Source of the DNA: an uncultured Sphingomonadaceae bacterium
Lineage (GTDB): Bacteria > Pseudomonadota > Alphaproteobacteria > Sphingomonadales > Sphingomonadaceae
Assembly (NCBI GenBank): GCA_947499975.1
Contig: CANMQE010000001.1
Location: 62,001-126,000 of the forward strand
DNA: 64,000 bases
Reading direction: 5' to 3'
Shown: positions 36,198 through 44,165 of the stretch, in pieces
Layout of the letters: each line of letters opens with the position of its first letter
How positions within the stretch are numbered: the stretch's first letter is position 1
Notes under the pieces: model-generated
Database searches by the model: none
Told to the model about the DNA's origin: nothing
Seen by the model: only the letters and a program-made list of their open reading frames with translations
Translations under genes and position numbers: made by a program

Positions 36198-36821
36198 ATG
36201 ATTGTGGATAGGACACAAAACAGATCCGACCCGACCGTGGCGGAATTGATCGAATCCAGCCCCGTGGCTTCTGTGGTAAGTGACCCGCGCTTGCCCGATA
36301 ATCCTATCATTGCCTGCAATCAGGCCTTCAAGGATCTGACGGGTTACGACGATGACGCCATCCTGGGCCGCAACTGCCGCTTCCTGGCGGGGCCGGGAAC
36401 CGAGCCGTGGCTGACGGAAACGATCCGGCAGGGCGTGCGGGACCGCAAGCCGGTGATGGTGGAGATCCTCAACTACAAGAAGGACGGTTCGCCCTTCCGC
36501 AATGCCGTGGTGGTTGCCCCGCTGTTCGATGACGAGGGCGAGCTTTCCTATTTCTTCGGCTCGCAGGTGGAACTGGATGAGGACGCGCAAGGCCCAAGCC
36601 TGACGCGGCGTCTGCGCGCGATCGAGAAGATCAAGGATCTCTCGAAACGCCAGCTGGAAGTGTTGCAGATGGTGGCCAGCGGCCTGCGCAACAAGCAGAT
36701 CGCATGGGAACTGGGATTGTCGGAAAAGACCATCAAGATGCACCGCGGTATCGCGATGGAAAAGCTGGGCGCGCAAAGCTCTGCCGAGATGATCCGGCTG
36801 GCCGTGGAAGCGGGCATCTAG
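36198..36821 (+). CDS. LOV-HTH blue-light-responsive transcription factor, EL222-like
   Basis: 207 residues from the ATG at 36198 (GTG codons at 36195 and 36204 are alternatives). The LOV photosensor core is about residues 20-130: [20 protein letters not shown], then [15 protein letters not shown] with the adduct-forming cysteine C60, [20 protein letters not shown], and FFGSQVE with the flavin-flipping glutamine Q123. A linker helix leads to a LuxR-type HTH ([33 protein letters not shown]). From memory this follows Erythrobacter litoralis EL222 closely along its length. Known EL222 chemistry: blue light forms a Cys-FMN adduct, freeing the HTH to dimerise and bind DNA. It stands alone, just before the 37-55 kb quinoprotein block. 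Confidence 0.93.
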   Translation: MIVDRTQNRSDPTVAELIESSPVASVVSDPRLPDNPIIACNQAFKDLTGYDDDAILGRNCRFLAGPGTEPWLTETIRQGVRDRKPVMVEILNYKKDGSPFRNAVVVAPLFDDEGELSYFFGSQVELDEDAQGPSLTRRLRAIEKIKDLSKRQLEVLQMVASGLRNKQIAWELGLSEKTIKMHRGIAMEKLGAQSSAEMIRLAVEAGI

Positions 36822-37143
36822 CGTATAATCCGGCGCCAGAATCGGGTTTTGGCGCTGGTCCAAAGCCCGTATTTGTTTTGACCACAAACCCCCTAAATAG
36901 GAAGCGTACCGTAGAGCGAAGCAGCGAGGCTTCCTCTTTCCTTCCTCCGATCGGCCTCGCCCCTCATCCTTCCCCACCTTCGCCTGCGGTACAATTTACT
37001 GGGAACAGCGCACTGATCGAGTGGCCCTCACGGCCCGCTCGTATTTGTTGCGAGCGCGACAGTGCGTGAATTGCGAAAGCCCAAACAAGAACGGGGGCCC
37101 TCATGGAGGACCCCCGCTCGAGAATTGCCGAAAATCGAAACGC
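36822..37143. other. Intergenic region after the LOV-HTH gene
   Basis: 322 bases without a credible gene. It contains a short hairpin (GCGCCA...TGGCGC, about 36834-36856) shortly after the LOV-HTH stop and a terminator for the opposing gene at 37092-37116. The pyrimidine-rich middle (36925-36990) shows no recognisable structure. Confidence 0.5.
37092..37116 (-). terminator. Terminator downstream of the DUF6152-type gene
   Basis: Stem with outer arms CGGGGG / CCCCCG and an inner CCTC/GAGG pairing around a 3-base loop. Read on the minus strand it is followed by TTCTTGTTT, 28 bases past the stop of the minus-strand gene. Confidence 0.65.
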
Positions 37144-37566
37144 TTAGTTGGCGCGGCGACGTGCAGCCTGGACTGCTTCCGTGGTTGGGTTGCCGAGCGA
37201 AAGCTCGCGACCGTTCGGGAAGCGGATTTCCGCGGCCGATGCGCGGGTGTCACCATCACGGGCCTGGAAGGCGTCCACGATGATATCGGTGCCCGCGGGC
37301 AGCGAGTTTCTGTTCCAGCCACGACGCAGCAGTGCCGAGGGGGCACCGCCTTCGATGCGCCAGCGTTCGGTGGTGCCGTTGCGATTCACGTCGATGTGAA
37401 TCCAGCTATGGGGGTTGACCCATTCGAACATCACCACTTCGCCTTCGAGGCGGATGGGGGCGTTACGGTCGAACTCCGTGGCGAACGAGTGGTGCGCAAA
37501 CGCACCCGCGCCCGTCACAGCGAGCACGGCGCCGATTGCGGCAGCGCTGAGCTTCTTGATCTGCAT
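37144..37566 (-). CDS. Exported DUF6152-type protein
   Basis: 140 residues with a signal peptide (MQIKKLSAAAIGAVLAVTGA...GAFA) and a mature start HHSFATEFD. Further segments are EVVMFEWVNPHSWIHIDV and GWNRNSLPAGTDIIVDAFQARDG. The early HHSF and NPHSW histidines are conserved in this family and could bind metal; the function is unknown. The family often sits near quinoproteins. The start has AAGGAG upstream. A 28-base inverted repeat lies 40 bases upstream at 37606-37633. Confidence 0.7.
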   Translation of the reverse strand: MQIKKLSAAAIGAVLAVTGAGAFAHHSFATEFDRNAPIRLEGEVVMFEWVNPHSWIHIDVNRNGTTERWRIEGGAPSALLRRGWNRNSLPAGTDIIVDAFQARDGDTRASAAEIRFPNGRELSLGNPTTEAVQAARRRAN

Positions 37567-37605
37567 GTTGAACTCCTTGGTTTACTACAATTGCAAGCTG
37601 TCAGA

Positions 37606-37633
37606 CGGACATTCTTTACGTTGACAATGTCCG
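37606..37633. promoter_or_regulatory. 28-base inverted repeat, candidate operator
   Basis: Perfect 8-base arms CGGACATT (37606-37613) and AATGTCCG (37626-37633) separated by 12 bases, upstream of the DUF6152-type gene and just past the stop of the next gene. The right half contains GTTGACAATGTCC, which recurs identically at 52280-52292 upstream of another gene of the block. Confidence 0.45.
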
Positions 37634-37649
37634 AATAGCAAATCCAACA

Positions 37650-38510
37650 TTACTCCTCGATTAAGTCACCATAGAGGAGGCGTTCGGAAAACGGCACGCA
37701 TTTGAACTCCAGGATCTGCGCGTCTTCTTCGACATGACGGTAAAGCACCATGTCCATTTCCCATGCCTCGGTGTAGATCGAGGGGTCTTCGATGGTGACG
37801 TGGTAATCGATGTGATTGCCGCCTTCACGAAGGGTGAACCGCTCCGTCACCGTGGCATTGTTGGTAAGGTAATTGCCGGCACGATCCAGCCAGGTGACGC
37901 CTTCCACCATTTCGCCGGCGGGCAGTTTCACGAGGCCGGGGCCCTGCGCCAGGGTGGTGACGACCAGCGTGTCGCCATCCCACTGGCCGTAGCTGGTGCC
38001 CATCCAGGTATCGATCGGCGGGATGCCGACTTCACCTATGTTGATGACACGATTGGCCGATGCGTATTCGTATACCATCAGGATATCGTCGCCATCGCCC
38101 TGCACGATCTGGAAGGGGTGGGGCATGTAGGTGGCGCGCGGAATTCCGGGCAGATAACAGGCCGCTTCGGGATCGTAGTTGATCACGTTGTCGCGGTTGT
38201 ACTGCAGCCGTTCCTGCGCGGCATCGTTATAGGGAATTGCGCCGTCCGTGACGCCAAGCCCGGCAGGCACCGCGCCGATTGCGCCCAGCAGCCGATCGCC
38301 TTCTTCCAGCGGATTGGGGCCGGCGCTGTGCGGCTCCACGTTCCAGTTGGCGGAATTCATCACCTGCCACACGCCGTTGAGGTTGGGATGTTCGCCAATG
38401 CGCTCCATCTCCATGCCTTCGTGATTGTCTGCCAGTGCAGGCGCTGCCGGCAGCGTTGCCATTGCCACAGCTGCCGTGCAGACCGTCGCCAGTTTTCTAA
38501 GACCCCGCAT
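37650..38510 (-). CDS. Exported protein of an unnamed quinoprotein-linked family (paralogue 1)
   Basis: 286 residues with a signal peptide (MRGLRKLATVCTAAVAMATL...APALA). I do not know a name for this family. Its core matches the products at 45909-47024 and 47024-48148: IDTWMGTSYGQWDGDTLVV, then NATVTERFTL, a DPSIYTEAWEM stretch and FKCVPFSE where the others have FEYACHEGN. It sits 47 bases downstream of a PQQ dehydrogenase gene on the same strand, so co-transcription is likely. The start at 38510 has GAGGAGA upstream. Probable periplasmic accessory or enzyme acting on a quinoprotein substrate; inference only. Confidence 0.75.
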   Translation of the reverse strand: MRGLRKLATVCTAAVAMATLPAAPALADNHEGMEMERIGEHPNLNGVWQVMNSANWNVEPHSAGPNPLEEGDRLLGAIGAVPAGLGVTDGAIPYNDAAQERLQYNRDNVINYDPEAACYLPGIPRATYMPHPFQIVQGDGDDILMVYEYASANRVINIGEVGIPPIDTWMGTSYGQWDGDTLVVTTLAQGPGLVKLPAGEMVEGVTWLDRAGNYLTNNATVTERFTLREGGNHIDYHVTIEDPSIYTEAWEMDMVLYRHVEEDAQILEFKCVPFSERLLYGDLIEE

Positions 38511-38557
38511 ATTCTCTCCTCAAGACATTGCTTGTAAATTTCGATGTTCGAAATTGG

Positions 38558-40510
38558 TTACTGTTGAAGGGCAAAAGACACGATCTGCCCACCGGCATTG
38601 ATCGCGACATATTGCCTGCCGTCACTTCCCCGATACGAAAACGGATTGGCGTTGGCGTTACCTTGCAATTGCGCTTCCCATAGCTGCTCGCCGCTGGATG
38701 CGTCAAAGGCGCGGAACCGGCGATCGTTCGTGGCGCCCACGAAAACCAGGCCGCCCGCTGTCACGCTGGGTCCGGCGCTGCCGGCATTGCCCAGCACGCG
38801 GCGCCCTTCCGGCAGCTCGTCATACTGGCCCAGCGGCACCGCCCAGGCAATCTCGCCGGTGTTGGCGTTGACGGCCGTCAGCCGCGCCCAGGGCGGCTTG
38901 TAACACGGCAGGCTGGGGCCGACGGGACGGCCATTGTCGTCATACTCGCCCGAAAGCGGGGCGCTGAAGGTGAAGAACGGTCCCTTGCCGTCCACGCTCG
39001 CCCGGTCATATTCGGGCAAGGGGCCAGCGGCGCTGGTGTCGAAGGAATAGGGTTCGTCGCCCTCGACCTTCTCCACCCAGCCGACCAGCGATGTGTCGAG
39101 CGCGTTGACATAGACCATGCCAGTATTGGGATCGGCAGCCGGGCCACCCCAGTTCACGCCGCCGATGCCGCCGGGCAACTGGATGGTAGAACGCGGCGGC
39201 TGACCTTCCGCGCGGTACATGAGCGGCGTGAACGGCCCCATGTTCAGGAAACCACCGGCACGTTCCCACATGGCGTAGCATGCCTCTGCATGTTCGGCGC
39301 TAGTGTCTTCTGCGCTCACGATGTCCTGATAGGTCATCTCCACCCGGCTGAGCGGCGGGGTGATGACGGGAAACGGCTGGGTGGGGCTGTAATATTCGCC
39401 CGGCACGTCTCCTGGCGGAACGCGGCGTTCCTCCACCGGCAGCACAGGCTCGCCATCCTCCGCATCGAGGACATAGAACAGGCTGGACTTGCCGACATTG
39501 GCCAGCGCCATGTGCTGCTGACCGTCCGGCGCGGTGACCGGGATCAGCGGGCCGGCGTGGCTCATGTCGATATCCCAGATATCGTGATGCACGGTCTGGA
39601 AATGCCACTTGTACTCGCCCGTTTTGGCATCGACTGCCACCACGGAATTGCCGAACAGATTGCTGCCGGGGCGATCGCCGCCATAATAATTGTGGGCGGG
39701 GCCAGCGATCGGCAGATAGGCCGTGCCGGTGCTCTCATCCACCGTGGCGGCAAAGCCCCACATATTGGTGCCGCCGCGACCTTCCGCGCCGCCGCCCCAT
39801 GTTTCATGGAACGGTTCGCCCTCGTCGGGGGTGGTGTCGAATTCCCACAGCTTCTCGCCCGTCACCACGTCGAACGCCCGCGGATTGCCTTCCGGGCCTT
39901 GCGGATTTTCAAGGCTGTCCGCCCCGATGATCGCGACGTTTCCGGTGACGGTGGGCGTGCCGCGATGGCCGGGATCGACAGCCACCGCGCCGCCATCGCC
40001 GAAAGAGGTGACGGGTTCGCCGGTGGCAACATCGAACGCCATCAGCGATTGTCCGGCAGTGACGATCAGGCGTGGGTCGTGGCTGTCATTGCCGGGCCAG
40101 TAGGCGAGGCCACGTGCGGAAAAGGTGGCGGGCGGGCCGGGCTGGGTCGGGGCGGGAAACTCGTGCTCGTGCACCCACACTTCCTCGCCCGTCGCGCCAT
40201 CCAGCGCGATGATGCGGTTCTGCGCCGTGAAATACATGATGCCATCGATCACCACCGGCACCGCGCTGTTGAAAGCGCGGAATGGATACATCCATGCCTG
40301 CTTGAGATCGGCGACATTCTCGCGGTTCACATCCGCCAGTGGAGAATACCGCCTGGAAGCAAGATCACGGTGGATGGTGCGCCAGTCGCCATCGGGCATG
40401 GCGGAGGCCTGCTCGTGTTCGTTGGCGGAAAGTGGGCCTGGTGTAACGGTGGAGCAGGCCGTGCTGCACGCAAGCAGGATGGCCAGTTTACAAGCCTTGC
40501 TCGCACGCAT
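38558..40510 (-). CDS. PQQ-dependent dehydrogenase, probable lipoprotein
   Basis: 650 residues with a lipoprotein-type signal (MRASKACKLAILLACSTACS; lipobox LLAC is the best fit). The PQQ propeller begins DWRTIHRDLASRRYSPLADV, has GPAHNYYGGDRPGSNLFGNS and HHDIWDIDMSHAGP around the active site, and ends GSDGRQYVAINAGGQIVSF. It belongs to the mGDH-like class without transmembrane anchor and without heme. It is followed by paralogue 1 of the unnamed exported family. Its upstream region (40511-40877) is shared with divergent membrane protein genes. Confidence 0.87.
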   Translation of the reverse strand: MRASKACKLAILLACSTACSTVTPGPLSANEHEQASAMPDGDWRTIHRDLASRRYSPLADVNRENVADLKQAWMYPFRAFNSAVPVVIDGIMYFTAQNRIIALDGATGEEVWVHEHEFPAPTQPGPPATFSARGLAYWPGNDSHDPRLIVTAGQSLMAFDVATGEPVTSFGDGGAVAVDPGHRGTPTVTGNVAIIGADSLENPQGPEGNPRAFDVVTGEKLWEFDTTPDEGEPFHETWGGGAEGRGGTNMWGFAATVDESTGTAYLPIAGPAHNYYGGDRPGSNLFGNSVVAVDAKTGEYKWHFQTVHHDIWDIDMSHAGPLIPVTAPDGQQHMALANVGKSSLFYVLDAEDGEPVLPVEERRVPPGDVPGEYYSPTQPFPVITPPLSRVEMTYQDIVSAEDTSAEHAEACYAMWERAGGFLNMGPFTPLMYRAEGQPPRSTIQLPGGIGGVNWGGPAADPNTGMVYVNALDTSLVGWVEKVEGDEPYSFDTSAAGPLPEYDRASVDGKGPFFTFSAPLSGEYDDNGRPVGPSLPCYKPPWARLTAVNANTGEIAWAVPLGQYDELPEGRRVLGNAGSAGPSVTAGGLVFVGATNDRRFRAFDASSGEQLWEAQLQGNANANPFSYRGSDGRQYVAINAGGQIVSFALQQ

Positions 40511-40877
40511 TCCCTAATCTCCCGAATCACCAATAGGACGGCAGGCCCGTCAGCAGGGCCGCTCTTGTTGATTCTGTCCTAAACATCCTGCAAGGCTTTG
40601 ACAATGCCCCGTGCCGTTTGATCCTTCATGGCGGGTGACGGGGCGATTTATGAAATTGCTAAGTGCATGAAAAGACGTGATGTTGTGCCGCAGAAATGAC
40701 GAGAAATCAGCGATTAAGCCAATCGGCTCACGCACCCTGTATGTGAGAATCGGGGTCTGCTACACTTGGCGGCAGTGGAATTGATCGCTAGCGGATTTGC
40801 GCAAGATCAAGGCGTAAACGCGCCGGACAGGATCAATCTGGGGGCGACCCGGGGATAGAAAACAAGGACAAGAGGGA
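40511..40877. other. Divergent intergenic region, PQQ dehydrogenase / DUF6644-like pair
   Basis: 367 bases without a gene. At 40594-40608 the sequence GGCTTTGACAATGCC is an imperfect 15-base palindrome sharing TTGACAATG with sites at 37621 and 52281. TTGATC at 40781 and GATCAA at 40805 form a second inverted pair, and GATCAA recurs at 40831. TTGACA at 40598 could be a -35 box for the plus-strand genes, but no good -10 follows at 16-18 bases. Confidence 0.5.
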
Positions 40878-41414
40878 ATGGGTGACTTCTTTTACGGACT
40901 GACAGACTGGCTGCGCGGGACTTTCCTGCTCGACGCATCCTTCTGGATAGAGACGACAGGCCTCAATCGCCTGCTGGTAGAAAATTTCTGGGCGGTGCCG
41001 ATGGCGCAGGTGATGCACATCATGGGCATCGGCGCTGCGTTTGCCGCCACGCTGATGCTGACGCTGCGTGTCAACAATCTGGCGGGCGGGGCGCGCACGA
41101 TGCCGCAGATATCCTCGCGCTACATGCCGTGGATCTGGTGGGGCCTGCTGTGGATCGCCATCAGCGGCATTGTGATGCTGTGGGCAGAGCCTGTGCGCAA
41201 CATGGTCAATGGCGTGTTCTGGATGAAGATGCTGCTGCTGGTGGTGACCGTGGCGATCACTCTCGTCTTCCAGAAATCCGTGCGCACGGCTTCCGTTGCC
41301 GGGGGTCCGGCCTGGAACGCTAGCGGCGGAACCAAGGTGCTGGCCTGGCTCATCGTCATCCTGTGGTGCCTCATCATGGCCCACGGTCGCTGGATCGCTT
41401 ACGCGCCGGTTTGA
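40878..41414 (+). CDS. Small multi-span membrane protein, DUF6644-like (first of a pair)
   Basis: 178 residues with four or five predicted membrane spans. PMAQVMHIMGIGAAFAATLMLTL has a histidine in the second hydrophobic stretch, matched by LETIHVIALVTVFGTILIMDL in the next gene, and both end with a conserved basic/aromatic segment (here AHGRWIAYAPV). The two proteins are therefore distant paralogues. Paired histidines in membrane helices could ligate heme, but this is a guess. AGAGGGA precedes the start. The next gene begins 15 bases after the stop. Confidence 0.6.
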   Translation: MGDFFYGLTDWLRGTFLLDASFWIETTGLNRLLVENFWAVPMAQVMHIMGIGAAFAATLMLTLRVNNLAGGARTMPQISSRYMPWIWWGLLWIAISGIVMLWAEPVRNMVNGVFWMKMLLLVVTVAITLVFQKSVRTASVAGGPAWNASGGTKVLAWLIVILWCLIMAHGRWIAYAPV

Positions 41415-41429
41415 GGGGAACTGAATACA

Positions 41430-41948
41430 ATGGCTTCTTATTATCCTGAACCCACGAATATCTGGGAATCGATCGAATATTCGTCTCTCGGCACGTCAAT
41501 CGCCGAAAGCCTGTGGGCATTCCCCACGCTGGAGACGATCCACGTCATCGCGCTGGTGACCGTGTTCGGCACCATCCTGATCATGGACCTTCGCCTGCTG
41601 GGCATCGCCGGTAACCAGTGGGCGGTAACGCAGATGAGCAAGGACACGCTTCCGTGGACCTGGGGCGCTTTCGTGCTGGCGGCGATCACCGGCACGTTGC
41701 TGTTCGTCAGCAAGGCATCCACCTACATGGTGAACCCGTATTTCCTGACCAAACTGGGATTGCTGGCGCTGGCCGGGCTGAACATGGCCTATTTCCACTT
41801 CGTCACCTACAAAACGGTGAGCGATTGGGACGCGGCACCCACCTTGCCCGCTGGCGCAAAGCTTGCGGCTACTGTTTCGATGGTGGCGTGGATCGGCGTG
41901 GTGTTCTGCGGGCGAGCCATCGGCTTTACGCTGGGCATCTATTACTGA
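41430..41948 (+). CDS. DUF6644-like membrane protein (second of a pair)
   Basis: 172 residues with five predicted spans. The sequence SLWAFPTLETIHVIALVTVF followed by IMDLRLLGIAG is what I associate with DUF6644. The strict spacing after the first membrane gene suggests a heteromeric complex. Placement between quinoprotein operons suggests a role in electron transfer or in substrate transport; there is no direct evidence. A strong terminator follows. Confidence 0.65.
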   Translation: MASYYPEPTNIWESIEYSSLGTSIAESLWAFPTLETIHVIALVTVFGTILIMDLRLLGIAGNQWAVTQMSKDTLPWTWGAFVLAAITGTLLFVSKASTYMVNPYFLTKLGLLALAGLNMAYFHFVTYKTVSDWDAAPTLPAGAKLAATVSMVAWIGVVFCGRAIGFTLGIYY

Positions 41949-41971
41949 GCCCCATCACCCAAGGGCAAAAG

Positions 41972-42002
41972 AAAGGCCGCGCAGTCTGACTGCGCGGCCT
42001 TT
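41972..42002 (+). terminator. Bidirectional rho-independent terminator
   Basis: Perfect 14-bp stem AAAGGCCGCGCAGT / ACTGCGCGGCCTTT with a 3-base loop, T-rich on both sides. It lies between the DUF6644-like pair and the convergent heme-PQQ gene. Confidence 0.88.
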
Positions 42003-42035
42003 TCGGTTTACGGTGCGGAGAGGTTGGCCGCCCGG

Positions 42036-44126
42036 TCAATCATCCAGGGCAAAGACATAGACAGCGGCGCTGTTCACCTCTGGCAACGGAGTTTCAGGCG
42101 TGAAGTTCGGCAATCCGAACGCCAGCGGATTGCCCATGCCGGTGACGATTGCGACATACTGCCTGCCGTCCACGGCATAGGTGATGGGGCTGGCATTGGG
42201 CACGCCCACAAGTCCTGTGCGCCATAGCTGTTCGCCGGTATCCTGATCGTAGGCCAGGAATTCGCGATCCATCGCCGCTGTGAACAGCAGACCGCCAGCC
42301 GTGGCGAGAATGCCCGCATCGTAGGGCGCGCGGCGGCGGTGCTCCCACGCTACCTCTCCGCTTTGCATGGAGATACCCTGCAGCACGCCGAAATTGCCGT
42401 CGCTGTCGGCAGGGGCGGAATAATAGATGTCGACGCCGCTGGAGAGGAAGCCGCCTTCCTCCACCGGGCGCACTTCCATGCAGGTGTCGCGCGCGTTCAC
42501 GAACAGCATCGCGCTCCCCTCTGCATAGGCGGTGGGGCTCCAGTTACGGCCGCCGCCGGCATGGGGGCACATGAACACGGCCTCGCGATCCCGGCCCGGC
42601 AGGAAGGCGGGGTTGGGCGTCTTGCGGCCCGTTTCGGGATCGATGCTGACGATGAAATCCTGAATGCCCATGTCGGCCGTGTCGAGATATTCGCCCGTGC
42701 GTGCGTCCACCGTGTCGAACAGGCCTTCCTTGCCGCCGGTGATCACTACGCGGCGCGTTTCGCCGTCTATTTGCAGGTCGGCCAGCACCCGCTCGAACAC
42801 CCAGTCGAGATCGTATTGATCATTGGCCATGTGCTGGAAATACCACACGAGCTCTCCCGAACGCGGATCGAAGGCGAGGGTGGAATTGGTGAACAATCCG
42901 TCGTTGTTTCCACCGGGGATCAGATCGCGCACCGGGCCGGTATCGTAGGTTTGCGCAACTCCCCAATAGGCAAGGCCGGTCTCGGCATCGTAGCTGCCAC
43001 TGGTCCACACCGAACCGCCCTGGCGTTCGTCATCGCGCACGCCGTTCCAAGTGTCGCCGCCCGGCGTGCCGGACTTTGCCACCGTGTCGAAATTCCACAG
43101 ATGCGTACCGTCATCGGCATCGAAGGCTGCAATCAGGCCGCCGCCGGGGCGCTGCGTGGCGAGGCCGATCATCACCACGCCATCGGCCACCAGCGGGCCG
43201 CCGTTGCTGCGCGTGTCGGCAGAGTTGGGAATGACGACATCCCACACCGGGCGGCCCGTGCGGGCATCCAGCGCCATCATGTGCAGATCGCTGGTGGCAA
43301 GGATCAGCTTGTCATCCCACAGCGCGATGGTCTTCTTGCCCTGCATCAGCGTGCCTTCGGGCATGTCGCGCTGGTAACGCCACAGCTGCCGGCCGGTGGC
43401 CGCGTCGAAGGCGAACACCTCCTCGCCATAGGCGTGCACATACATCACCCCGTCGCGCACCAGCGGTTCGGACATGGTGGGCCCAAGCGGCAGGGCCTGC
43501 CCCCACGCTATGGAAAGATCGGAGACGTTCTGCCGGGTGATTTGGCTTAGCGGGGAATAGCCGTGTGCCTCGTGCCCGCGGCGCCATGCCATCCAGTTTT
43601 CAGGCGCCGGATTTTCCAGCATCTCCGCAGTAACGGGCGTGAAATCGGCAAACAGGTCCGGCAGCGGCGGCGATTCGGGGAAGGGGTAGCGGCTGCTGAT
43701 GCCTGGCAGGCGTATCTCGTTCAGCGCCTCGCCTGCGGGCATGGGTACGCTGGCGGCCAGCAGCGTTTCCGCCTCAACGCCATTCTCGGCCAGGATCAGC
43801 GCGGCAAGCGCGGCATAGGTTTCGGACGGGAGGGAGCCACCACCGCCCGGCGGCATCGAACGTTCGATATAGGTCGTCAGCTCAGCCGCGGTGCTGCCAC
43901 CCCATGTCGCCTGGAATGCGGGGCCCGCCAGCGCTCCCGCGAACTGGCCGCCGGTGAGATCGGCCCCGTGACACGCCGCGCAATTGGCGGCGTAGGCGGT
44001 GCGCCCGGCCTTCACCTGCTCGGCAAAACCAGGCGTTTGCCGAGCCGCCCCGGCGCCGACACCGGAACCTGCAAAGCCCAGGGCCGCAACGCCTGCCGTG
44101 GCAAGCAACATCTTGTGCAATTTCAT
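42036..44126 (-). CDS. Quinohemoprotein with N-terminal cytochrome c domain and PQQ propeller
   Basis: 696 residues: signal peptide (residues 1-28), cytochrome c domain with C49-A-A-C52-H53 (YAANCAACHGADLTGG) and a possible Met ligand in SMPPGGGG, then from about residue 170 a PQQ-type propeller (WMAWRRGHEAHGYSPLSQIT, AYGEEVFAFDAATGRQLW, ITYAVDGRQYVAIVTGMGNP). Heme-first order is the reverse of type II quinohemoprotein alcohol dehydrogenases and recalls polyvinyl alcohol dehydrogenases; that match is from memory. The usual HHDxWD active-site string is replaced by HMANDQYDLDWVFE. It follows the carboxylesterase gene by 39 bases on the same strand. Confidence 0.82.
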   Translation of the reverse strand: MKLHKMLLATAGVAALGFAGSGVGAGAARQTPGFAEQVKAGRTAYAANCAACHGADLTGGQFAGALAGPAFQATWGGSTAAELTTYIERSMPPGGGGSLPSETYAALAALILAENGVEAETLLAASVPMPAGEALNEIRLPGISSRYPFPESPPLPDLFADFTPVTAEMLENPAPENWMAWRRGHEAHGYSPLSQITRQNVSDLSIAWGQALPLGPTMSEPLVRDGVMYVHAYGEEVFAFDAATGRQLWRYQRDMPEGTLMQGKKTIALWDDKLILATSDLHMMALDARTGRPVWDVVIPNSADTRSNGGPLVADGVVMIGLATQRPGGGLIAAFDADDGTHLWNFDTVAKSGTPGGDTWNGVRDDERQGGSVWTSGSYDAETGLAYWGVAQTYDTGPVRDLIPGGNNDGLFTNSTLAFDPRSGELVWYFQHMANDQYDLDWVFERVLADLQIDGETRRVVITGGKEGLFDTVDARTGEYLDTADMGIQDFIVSIDPETGRKTPNPAFLPGRDREAVFMCPHAGGGRNWSPTAYAEGSAMLFVNARDTCMEVRPVEEGGFLSSGVDIYYSAPADSDGNFGVLQGISMQSGEVAWEHRRRAPYDAGILATAGGLLFTAAMDREFLAYDQDTGEQLWRTGLVGVPNASPITYAVDGRQYVAIVTGMGNPLAFGLPNFTPETPLPEVNSAAVYVFALDD

Positions 44127-44165
44127 CGCCTTCCCTCTCCCAAGAAAGCGCCATGGTATCCCCGA

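Noticed and set aside
36834..36856. GCGCCA/TGGCGC hairpin after the LOV-HTH gene as a terminator
   Set aside because: The 6-bp stem has an 11-base loop and no T run within 10 bases; too weak to call.
40598..40603. TTGACA as a -35 promoter box for the membrane protein pair
   Set aside because: No acceptable -10 follows at 16-18 bases and the gene start is 270 bases away; kept only as part of a palindromic motif.
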